From Flavobacteriaceae bacterium (GTDB lineage Bacteria; Bacteroidota; Bacteroidia; Flavobacteriales; Flavobacteriaceae), in NCBI GenBank assembly GCA_947472705.1, contig CANJDA010000148.1, positions 1 to 5,453 on the forward strand: a DNA stretch of 5,453 bases, given 5' to 3'. The position numbers and the translations under genes were made by a program. The notes under the pieces were generated by a model. The model did not search any database. It was not told the origin of the DNA and saw nothing but the letters and a program-made list of their open reading frames with translations. This document shows, in pieces, positions 1 to 5,366 of this stretch. Every line of letters starts with the position of its first letter. Positions within the stretch are counted from its first letter, which is position 1.

Positions 1-117
1 AAAAATAAGTTTATTAAAAATTAAAAAATCAAGTTCAACCCTTTAATTTCCTTATAGTTATAAATGAAATCATCGCATCAAATTTGTAACTTACTCCAAT
101 AGGGGGAGCTACTAAAG

Positions 118-149
118 AAAAGACTTCACAGAGATGTGAGGTCTTTTTT
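118..149. terminator. Strong hairpin terminator, possibly bidirectional
   Basis: A 13-bp stem (118-130 with 135-147, one T-G wobble) closes on the four-base GAGA loop, a GNRA-type tetraloop in the plus-strand RNA. On the plus strand it runs into TTTTTTGTTTTG, a canonical U tract. On the minus strand it is followed by TTTTCTTTAG, so it could also stop read-through from the cluster. No plus-strand gene ends inside the window, so its main client may lie to the left. Confidence 0.75.
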
Positions 150-227
150 GTTTTGCATCGGTCAAAAAGCTATACTAATTGATTAATACCGTTTAATCTT
201 TCATGTTGATTGAAGAATAGTAACGAA

Positions 228-323
228 TTATAAATCTTCATTATCGAATATCTCTAAAGCCCAAGCAGATAGGAATTCTCCTTGTACTTGGTTTTTGAGT
301 TGATAATTTCCCAACTTCTCACG
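228..323 (-). pseudogene. Possible gene remnant, C-terminal protein-like fragment of 31 codons
   Basis: On the minus strand, between TAA at 324-326 and TAA at 228-230, there is an open stretch without a start codon. It ends GEFLSAWALEIFDNEDL. The mixture of aliphatic, aromatic and acidic residues looks more like real protein than translated spacer, and the antisense frames look less convincing. I cannot name a family. It may be the decayed end of a gene whose upstream part was lost, or chance. Confidence 0.3.
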
Positions 324-341
324 TTAGGAGTTGGGGATTAT
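303..341. repeat. Long imperfect inverted repeat (hairpin)
   Basis: CCCAACTTCT (310-319) pairs with AGGAGTTGGG (326-335) around a CACGTT loop, with one T-G wobble. The pairing continues outward, past one bulged T, through ATAAT and ATTAT to 303 and 341. Neither strand has a clear U tract after it, so it is not an obvious intrinsic terminator. It overlaps the upstream end of the short protein-like fragment at 228-323. Confidence 0.55.
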
Positions 342-359
342 TTATAAAAATATAAAATC

Positions 360-390
360 CCTTTAAAATGTAATTAATAAATTTTAAAGG
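360..390 (-). terminator. Probable terminator of the minus-strand gene cluster
   Basis: A perfect 10-bp inverted repeat, CCTTTAAAAT and ATTTTAAAGG (360-369 and 381-390), encloses an 11-base loop. It lies about 20 bases beyond the stop of the 263-residue gene. In the minus direction it is followed by the T-rich stretch GATTTTATATTTTTATAAAT. The stem is AT-rich and therefore weak, and the T tract is interrupted, so the call rests mainly on its position. Confidence 0.55.
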
Positions 391-409
391 TTAAATTCAA
401 TTATCAATA

Positions 410-1201
410 TCAGCCCCTGGTGCCCCAAACAGTACCCTGCACAAGAATCACGTTTTTTTTATTTGGATCCGTTACCAATTTTCTAACTTCTCCTTTGTAT
501 TTTTCGATGATGCCAAAATCCCACCAATCCTTTTTTTGTTCCATCTGCTTATCAAACACATTGTACTCATCAAATGAAATTTTGATTTTTGTACCAGATT
601 CAAATCCGTCACTTATTGAAATGTCGCCGGGTGGTACAAATATTCTTTCATGATTGCCACTGGGCTGTATTATAAATACTTTGGCCAATTTTTCTTTTTT
701 ATTATGAAATGTCAATCTTACAATTTTTCCTGTTTTCTTATGCACAAAAATATCAACTAAAATGTCGTTAATGTATTCGCTTGTCGCTTTTACATAAGTA
801 TCATCTCCCCACTGATAAACTATTTTGTAATTATAGTTGTAATATCCCTCTTCTACACTTTTATCAATTATTTTTTTGCAATCATATAAAGATTTGCCGT
901 AAATCTGGCTAACCCCTTTATGTTCACAATTTCTCCATTTGTATTCTATGACAACTACATACTCCCCATTCTTATAAGAATATGCGGCATCGTAGGTAGG
1001 ATAATCTTTCCGGAATTTTTTATTGACCTCTTTGCTTTCCTCCTCGCTATTGGTAGGAAAGGCTATAAAATCCATCGTAGGTTTACAATTTTCTTTTCCA
1101 CTTCTATACGTACCCACAAATACACAGCATTTGGTTTCTTGTGCTTTTAAATGGAAACAAAAAGAAATAAAAATAAGTGTTAGTAAATGTTTGTTTTTCA
1201 T
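410..1201 (-). CDS. Exported cysteine-containing protein of unknown function
   Basis: The protein has 263 residues. The signal peptide is MKNKHLLTLIFISFCFHLKA, with likely cleavage before or after Gln21. The mature protein carries five cysteines (25, 26, 39, 92, 108), all in its first half, so disulfide bonds in a periplasmic or secreted domain are plausible. Residues 65-110 (YPTYDAAYSYKNGEYVVVIE and the segment after it) and 125-215 (alternating hydrophobic and charged strands such as KIVRLTFHN, KVFIIQPSG, TKIKISFDEY) look beta-rich. The C-terminus is VILVQGTVWGTRG. I recognise no family, catalytic motif or sorting domain, and it lacks the N-terminal region shared by the other exported proteins here. 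It is the last gene of the cluster, 82 bases after the second Sel1 gene, and has the start context TAAATAAT-TAT-ATGAAA. A hairpin that could end transcription lies about 20 bases past its TGA stop. Confidence 0.82.
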   Translation of the reverse strand: MKNKHLLTLIFISFCFHLKAQETKCCVFVGTYRSGKENCKPTMDFIAFPTNSEEESKEVNKKFRKDYPTYDAAYSYKNGEYVVVIEYKWRNCEHKGVSQIYGKSLYDCKKIIDKSVEEGYYNYNYKIVYQWGDDTYVKATSEYINDILVDIFVHKKTGKIVRLTFHNKKEKLAKVFIIQPSGNHERIFVPPGDISISDGFESGTKIKISFDEYNVFDKQMEQKKDWWDFGIIEKYKGEVRKLVTDPNKKNVILVQGTVWGTRG

Positions 1202-1283
1202 ATAATTATTTAGTTAATATTGTACAATTTAATTTTCCAAATCCAATTATTTTTTATGCTTTATGACTTAATTAAACAAGTGG

Positions 1284-2657
1284 TTATTTATTTTTAGCAG
1301 CTTCCAATTGCTGCCTCCAATACTTCTCCATACTTCTGTCTTTTTTTATACTTTTAAACCCATTATCATATATATCAATCAGATGTTCCATTGCCTCTTT
1401 AATCCCCTTATTGGCAGCTAATGTAAAATATTTTACTGCTAAGTTTTCCGTTTGTTCTCCGGCTTGCTTTTCTGTAAAATCCACATCTTCATAAACATCT
1501 CCTAATCTAAATAATGCCCAATCATACCCCATATCAATTGCTTTTTTATAATAAAATATCGCCTTATTTTTATCCTGTTTTACTGATTGTCCATTTTCAT
1601 ACATCCAGCCTATCTGCGTATATGCCTCTCTGTTTTTACCGGCTTTTAAATAATATTTCATTGCTTCACTGAAATTTTGTACAATGCCTGGGTTATTGTT
1701 GTTGTGATATAGATTAGCTAGCTGAAAGCAAGCGTTTGAATTGTTTTTCTCACATGCTTTTAAAAACCATTTTGCAGATTCAATATTACTGATATCCACT
1801 CCATTTCCGTTTTGATATATATATCCAATATTGATCATGCAAGTAATATTCCCCAAATCGGCCCCCTTTTTAAACCAAATCATTGCATCTTGATAAGATT
1901 CATTAATTCCTCTGCCAAATAAATACATAGTTCCCAATAAAGCCATAGCATCGCTACACCAATTTTTTGCCCCTGATTTTACCCATTTCAATGCTTCTTT
2001 ATAGTCAACTGGCACGCCTTCCCCAGTATAGTACATTAAACCAATTTGCCATTCCGCTTTTGAGCAACCCTTTTGAGCACTTAGCTTATACCATTTTAAA
2101 GCATTGTTATAATCTTTTATATTAGAGAGATCATTTTGATAGATATAAGCAATACAATAATCTGCAATGCCATTTCCTAAATCAGAAGCTTTTTTAAACC
2201 ATTCTATAGCATCTAAATAGTCTTTTTTTTCATATGATTCATTGCCTTTAATGTAGTCTGGCATTTGTTTCCATTTCTGAATTTGTAGTAGTGGTTTAAC
2301 TTTTTGTTCTATTTCATAAACTGTTTTGAATTTATCAGGAACAATGGCATCCTCATTTTTTTCAGAGAAATTCATGTATTTTTCTACTTCAGCAATTAAC
2401 ATTTTAGTTTTTTTATCATTGACATCATCATAGTTGAATGTTTTATCCAATGCTTGTATTTTCAAGAAAGATACATTAGGCGACCATTTGTTAAGTAAAT
2501 TTTCAACTTCTAATAAGCTAGTAAGTGCTTCCTCATACTTTTCTTCTGCAAACGCTTGTTCAGCGTTTTCATATTCTATTTTTGCTTTTAAATTCCCTTG
2601 AGAAAAGGAATTAATTGAGATTAATATTGTTGCTATTAGAAATTTTATATATTTCAT
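1284..2657 (-). CDS. Exported Sel1-like-repeat (SLR/TPR-type) protein, paralog 2
   Basis: The protein has 457 residues. Residues 1-20 form a signal peptide (MKYIKFLIATILISINSFSQ). Residues 21-130 are the shared N-terminal region; LKAKIEYENAEQAF, SFLKIQALDK, YMNFSEKNEDAI, PDKFKTVYEIE and MPDY line up almost continuously with paralog 1 at 3905-5161, so the pair arose by duplication. From about 146 to 445 come Sel1-like repeats with loops such as TGEGVPVDY (211-219), FGRGINESY (247-255), NGNGVDISN (283-291), NNPGIVQNF (321-329) and NGQSVKQDK (355-363); the first and last repeats are degenerate, and one repeat near 390-402 carries an insertion (DFTEKQAGEQTE). A protein-binding scaffold outside the cytoplasm is inferred; the ligand is unknown. 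The gene begins 24 bases after the stop of the 321-residue gene with the leader TAAATAATAA-N4-ATGAAA. A run of eight A lies where paralog 1 has nine (codons 143-145). Confidence 0.9.
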   Translation of the reverse strand: MKYIKFLIATILISINSFSQGNLKAKIEYENAEQAFAEEKYEEALTSLLEVENLLNKWSPNVSFLKIQALDKTFNYDDVNDKKTKMLIAEVEKYMNFSEKNEDAIVPDKFKTVYEIEQKVKPLLQIQKWKQMPDYIKGNESYEKKDYLDAIEWFKKASDLGNGIADYCIAYIYQNDLSNIKDYNNALKWYKLSAQKGCSKAEWQIGLMYYTGEGVPVDYKEALKWVKSGAKNWCSDAMALLGTMYLFGRGINESYQDAMIWFKKGADLGNITCMINIGYIYQNGNGVDISNIESAKWFLKACEKNNSNACFQLANLYHNNNNPGIVQNFSEAMKYYLKAGKNREAYTQIGWMYENGQSVKQDKNKAIFYYKKAIDMGYDWALFRLGDVYEDVDFTEKQAGEQTENLAVKYFTLAANKGIKEAMEHLIDIYDNGFKSIKKDRSMEKYWRQQLEAAKNK

Positions 2658-2681
2658 ATTTTTATTATTTAAAAACCATAA

Positions 2682-3647
2682 TTACCTATTTAACTCTTGT
2701 ATAAAATAATTACCTATTTTATCATTTGTAGAAAAATTGATGCATATTTTACTATATTTTTTATCAAATTTAACATATGCAAAACTTATATACAATAGAA
2801 TCGTTTCGTCCTCTTCACTTCTGGGTACTTTTATTGAAATGCCTAAATAATTAGACCCCATTTTAATGTATTTTTCATCAAATTGATCATAAAGACTTTT
2901 TATAATATCATAATACTCCCTCGTATGAGCATCAGATTTGTTTTTACCATATACATAGTTTATTCCATAATTTATAACTTCATCATCGGCGTTGGTTATA
3001 ATACCCGGACATTCAGTTTCATATAAATATTTCCATGCCAATGAGGAATGCTCTGGCGTATAACTGACAGTTGGGAAACCAAAAAAATTTCCATCGTCAT
3101 AATAACGGGTTAAATACACTTTTCTAAGAAATTCGTTTTGTTGTATGAATGCATTCCTGTCAAGTCCAGGTTTGAATTGGAATTTTTTACATAATTCACT
3201 CGCATAAAAAATCAGTTTTTTTATTTTTTCTTTTCTTATTTTTTCTGCTTTGACCTTTTCATTATTTTTTTGAATTGCTTCATCGGAATCTCCGATAGCC
3301 GTTAATTCTTTGCTTATTTTATAAACTTCTCTGTACTTATCTTGAACACCGTCATTTGATTCATATTTGTTTAAATAATACTTACAATCCGCTTTTAAGC
3401 TTTTTATTATGGCATAATCATCTTTCATTAAATGGTATTTGGCCATGATTTTTAAATAGAGTGTTTTAGGATTGACGTTTTTCAATAGTTTTTCTGTCTC
3501 TTCAATCTTTTCTAATGCTAAAGCATAATTTTCTTTATCAAAAGCTTCTTCAGCTTCTTCGTATTTTATTTTTGCAATGGTATTTTGAGCTCTGCCACTA
3601 AAAGCAAATAAAAGGAGTAGACTGAAAATAAATAGCTGCTTTTTCAT
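2682..3647 (-). CDS. Exported protein with shared TPR-like N-terminal domain and unknown C-terminal domain
   Basis: The protein has 321 residues. Residues 1-20 form a clear signal peptide (MKKQLFIFSLLLLFAFSGRA, then QN). Residues 22-115 are homologous to the N-terminal regions of both Sel1 proteins in this cluster: IAKIKYEEAEEAF, YALALEKIEETEKLL, P..LYLKIMAK and DKYREVYKI align with their counterparts. A highly charged, probably helical Lys/Glu segment follows (about 121-146). The remainder (about 147-321) contains no Sel1 repeats and I cannot assign it to a family; it is rich in aromatic residues (YLTRYYDDGNFFGFP, LAWKYLYE) and ends in a probable beta-rich part (ILLYISFAYVKF, SKICINFS). Cysteines lie at 88, 153, 213 and 302. 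A periplasmic or surface location is inferred. The start at 3647 is supported by the signal peptide and by a leader, TAAATAATAA-N4-ATGAAA, shared with the next gene. That leader overlaps the last codons of the preceding WGNPIK gene. Confidence 0.85.
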   Translation of the reverse strand: MKKQLFIFSLLLLFAFSGRAQNTIAKIKYEEAEEAFDKENYALALEKIEETEKLLKNVNPKTLYLKIMAKYHLMKDDYAIIKSLKADCKYYLNKYESNDGVQDKYREVYKISKELTAIGDSDEAIQKNNEKVKAEKIRKEKIKKLIFYASELCKKFQFKPGLDRNAFIQQNEFLRKVYLTRYYDDGNFFGFPTVSYTPEHSSLAWKYLYETECPGIITNADDEVINYGINYVYGKNKSDAHTREYYDIIKSLYDQFDEKYIKMGSNYLGISIKVPRSEEDETILLYISFAYVKFDKKYSKICINFSTNDKIGNYFIQELNR

Positions 3648-3771
3648 GTGTTTATTATTTAATTGGATTGCCCCAAAAATCAGTTTTAGTATTTGTTTTG
3701 GATGGCTTGGATGCTGGCTTATTGGCTGGTGTTTTTTTAGTTTCAGTTTTTATAGGATTGCCCCAGTAATC
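3638..3771 (-). repeat. Direct repeat, left copy (WGNPIK-gene tail plus start of the next gene)
   Basis: This 134-base segment matches 5233-5366 in the same orientation and without gaps, with nine differences by my count (about 93% identity). It covers the last 38 codons and stop of the 79-residue WGNPIK gene, the 7-base spacer, and the first codons of the 321-residue gene. The match drops sharply beyond both ends. The two copies are offset by 1595 bases and bracket Sel1 paralog 1. Confidence 0.85.
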
Positions 3772-3894
3772 AACATTTGTTTTAGATTCTGAAGTGGCAG
3801 GTTTTCCCTTATACTGAAAATCTTTAATACCCATTTTAGAAGATTTTGCCAACTCTATAATAGTACTATTAATAAGTAAATAGTTTTTATGCAT
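3655..3894 (-). CDS. Small WGNPIK-motif protein, 79 residues, function unknown
   Basis: I do not recognise this family. The protein has no signal peptide or membrane segment in the called form. Residues 1-40 are unremarkable (MHKNYLLINS... KDFQYKGKPATSES). The second half holds two copies of one motif, VDYWGNPIKT (41-50) and TDFWGNPIK (71-79), joined by a Lys/Thr/Pro/Ala/Ser linker with ANKPASKPSK. The protein ends exactly on the second motif, with tandem TAA TAA stops. The start is uncertain: ATG at 3894 follows the upstream stop by only 10 bases (AGACTAGACT, a doubled 5-mer), while Met21 at 3834 (MGIKDFQYKG) would give a 59-residue protein that keeps both motifs. The C-terminal half is nearly identical to the truncated gene at the right edge, but the N-terminal half is not, so this may be a duplicated tail that captured a new start. 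The next gene starts 7 bases after the first stop codon. Confidence 0.65.
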   Translation of the reverse strand: MHKNYLLINSTIIELAKSSKMGIKDFQYKGKPATSESKTNVDYWGNPIKTETKKTPANKPASKPSKTNTKTDFWGNPIK

Positions 3895-3904
3895 AGTCTA
3901 GTCT

Positions 3905-5161
3905 TTATTCTTTTGCTTCTGCAGCTTCGTATTTTGCCTTCCATTCGTCCGCTAACTTTTTATCTCGTTTTACTCCATCCCCATTCCTATAAATTTCATA
4001 TAATTTCTTCATAGCAGCAGTTTGTCCATTATTTGCAGCAGAATTATAATAAGACAATGCTTGTGAAATGTCTTTGGTAACACCATACCCGTTTTCATAC
4101 AAACGTCCAATCCTAAATCCACATGAAAAATTTCCCTTTTCCAATCCTTTTATATACCAAACCATGGCTTCGCTATAATTTTGAGTTAAGCCATATCCGC
4201 CAACTTCATTCAAATATCCTATCGTTATTAAAGCACTATCTTCTCCATTTTTTGCAGTTTTTTTATACCATACTAATGCTTCATTATAGTTTTTGTCAAC
4301 TCCGTTTTCACCATAATAATAAAGTGCTCCAATAGCAGCCATGGCTGCTGAATAGCCTTTCTCAGCCGATTTGATATACCACGACAATGCTGTCATAGCA
4401 TCAATAGTTTCACCTAAACCGAACCTATATAAATTGCCCATATTATACATCGCATAATCAAGCCCAGATTCTGCTGCATATAATAACTTTTCTTTTCCCA
4501 TTTTATAATCTTTTGGCACTCCTTCACCCTCGATATACATATTTCCAATATCTGCAATAGAAATTAGATAACCCTCGTTGGCTGCTTTTGTATCCCACTC
4601 AATAGATAACTTATAATTTTGTTCAACGCCAACACCATCACGATACATATCACTTATTTTATCAATTGCCATCCAGTTTCCTTTTGCCGCCGCTTTTTCC
4701 CATAAAGACATTGCGGTTTTATAGTCTTTTTTTTTATAGGCCTCAATACCATTTTTATAGTCTGGCATTAGTCCATATTCTTTTAGTTTTGTAGCGTATT
4801 TTGTCTTTTCTTCTATAGCATATACCGTTTTGAACTTGTCCATATCAATGCTGTCTTCATTTTGGTTGGCAAAATTCATATATGGTTTTACTTCTTCCAC
4901 TTGTAATAACGTGTACTTGTTTTCAGCATTATTATAATCACAAAGTTTATCTAATGCTAAAATCTTTAAATAACTAATTTTTGGAGTCCACTTACCAATA
5001 TATTGTTCGGCTTTTGATAGGCGTGTTACAGCAACTTCGAACTTCGCATCATTAAATGCATTTTCAGCTTCTTCATATTCTATTCTTGCCTTAAGTTCAT
5101 TTTGGGCGTTAAGAGTAGTGCAGCTGAAAGTAAATAGTAAAAGGATTAAAATTTTTCTCAT
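3905..5161 (-). CDS. Exported Sel1-like-repeat (SLR/TPR-type) protein, paralog 1
   Basis: From the ATG at 5161 the protein is 418 residues; an upstream in-frame ATG at 5182 would add MAKQTKL. I prefer 5161 because MRKILILLLF... then gives a signal peptide of the same length (about 20 residues, ending LNAQ) as the two paralogs at 2682-3647 and 1284-2657. After the signal peptide comes a helical TPR-like N-terminal region (about 21-130) with KARIEYEEAENAF, YLKILALDK and DKFKTVYAIE. Sel1-like repeats then fill about 143-412. Their loops are visible as DGVGVEQNY (175-183), EGEGVPKDY (211-219), FGLGETIDA (247-255), YGENGVDKNY (283-292), VGGYGLTQNY (320-329), NGYGVTKDI (357-365) and NGDGVKRDK (393-401), each followed by an A..WY.K.A..G helix. 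Sel1 repeats form alpha-solenoids that bind other proteins, so a periplasmic or outer-membrane scaffold role is likely, but the partner is unknown. A run of nine A encodes KKK where the N-terminal region meets the repeats. The next gene starts 10 bases after its stop. Confidence 0.9.
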   Translation of the reverse strand: MRKILILLLFTFSCTTLNAQNELKARIEYEEAENAFNDAKFEVAVTRLSKAEQYIGKWTPKISYLKILALDKLCDYNNAENKYTLLQVEEVKPYMNFANQNEDSIDMDKFKTVYAIEEKTKYATKLKEYGLMPDYKNGIEAYKKKDYKTAMSLWEKAAAKGNWMAIDKISDMYRDGVGVEQNYKLSIEWDTKAANEGYLISIADIGNMYIEGEGVPKDYKMGKEKLLYAAESGLDYAMYNMGNLYRFGLGETIDAMTALSWYIKSAEKGYSAAMAAIGALYYYGENGVDKNYNEALVWYKKTAKNGEDSALITIGYLNEVGGYGLTQNYSEAMVWYIKGLEKGNFSCGFRIGRLYENGYGVTKDISQALSYYNSAANNGQTAAMKKLYEIYRNGDGVKRDKKLADEWKAKYEAAEAKE

Positions 5162-5216
5162 AAGTTTAGTTTGTTTTGCCATTTCCGTATTATATTTTTA
5201 GTATCCCAGGTTGGTA

Positions 5217-5242
5217 TTGAAAATTTTATTTGGCTATTTCAT
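5217..5242 (-). pseudogene. Vestigial start of a lost exported-protein gene
   Basis: Reading minus from 5242, ATGAAATAGC aligns with ATGAAAAAGC at the start of the 321-residue gene. The A-to-T change turns the third codon, AAG, into a TAG stop. A second match, ATTTTCA, occurs at the same distance (bases 19-25) in both, after which similarity is lost. The identical 10-base spacer and preceding gene tail make this the expected place for a gene start. It is best read as the stub of a deleted or replaced paralog. Confidence 0.45.
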
Positions 5243-5366
5243 GTGTTTATTATTTAATTGGATTGCCCCAAAAATCGGTTTTAGTATTAGTTTGGGATGG
5301 CTTGGATGCTGGTTTCTTAGCTGGTGTTTTTTTAGTTTCAGTTTTTATAGGATTACCCCAGAAATC
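5233..5366 (-). repeat. Direct repeat, right copy (WGNPIK-gene tail plus dead start codon)
   Basis: Ungapped match to 3638-3771. It covers the C-terminal codons of the truncated WGNPIK gene, the same tandem TAA stops and spacer, and an ATG at 5240-5242 in the position where the left copy starts the 321-residue gene. Here that ATG is followed by AAA TAG, so no protein can be made from it. Confidence 0.85.

Larger units (their letters stand above)
1..409. other. Intergenic region after the gene cluster, no intact gene seen
   Basis: Both strands are full of stop codons. The region holds, from right to left, the weak hairpin at 360-390, the long imperfect hairpin at 303-341, the protein-like fragment at 228-323 and the strong terminator at 118-149. 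A short CTCC/GGAG inverted repeat (94-97 and 105-108) precedes the terminator. I see nothing in 1-90 beyond A/T-rich sequence, and no promoter that I can support. Confidence 0.7.

Noticed and set aside
80..117. Possible tRNA 3' end (AGGGGGAGCTA before the strong terminator)
   Set aside because: No T-arm TTCRANY sequence, no matching acceptor 5' strand and no cloverleaf could be drawn.
420..653. Plus-strand open frames at 420-653, 920-1150, 1023-1205 and 4123-4335
   Set aside because: All lie opposite genes with clear signal peptides or repeats. Their translations show no domains and look like antisense shadows.
1202..1283. Promoter for the 263-residue gene (GGATTTG-like box) and the palindrome ATTGTACAAT at 1219-1228 as an operator
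   Set aside because: The box does not fit TAnnTTTG, no TTG lies at proper spacing, and a single 10-base A/T-rich palindrome is weak evidence.
3655..3894. Similarity of DYWGNPI to the 'YDxWGNP' stretch of RHS repeat-associated core domains
   Set aside because: Only a handful of residues match. The surrounding sequence is a Lys/Thr/Pro/Ser linker, with no YD repeats, no DPxG motif and no barrel-length protein.
3905..5161. Lipoprotein reading of Sel1 paralog 1 (Cys14 in the signal peptide, LFTFSC)
   Set aside because: The residues before the cysteine do not fit a lipobox, the paralogs lack it, and a normal cleavage site follows at LNAQ.
5189..5194. TATAAT on the minus strand upstream of Sel1 paralog 1 as a promoter -10 box
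   Set aside because: No -35 element at the right distance, and Bacteroidota housekeeping promoters use TAnnTTTG rather than TATAAT. In this A/T-rich spacer a chance match is expected.
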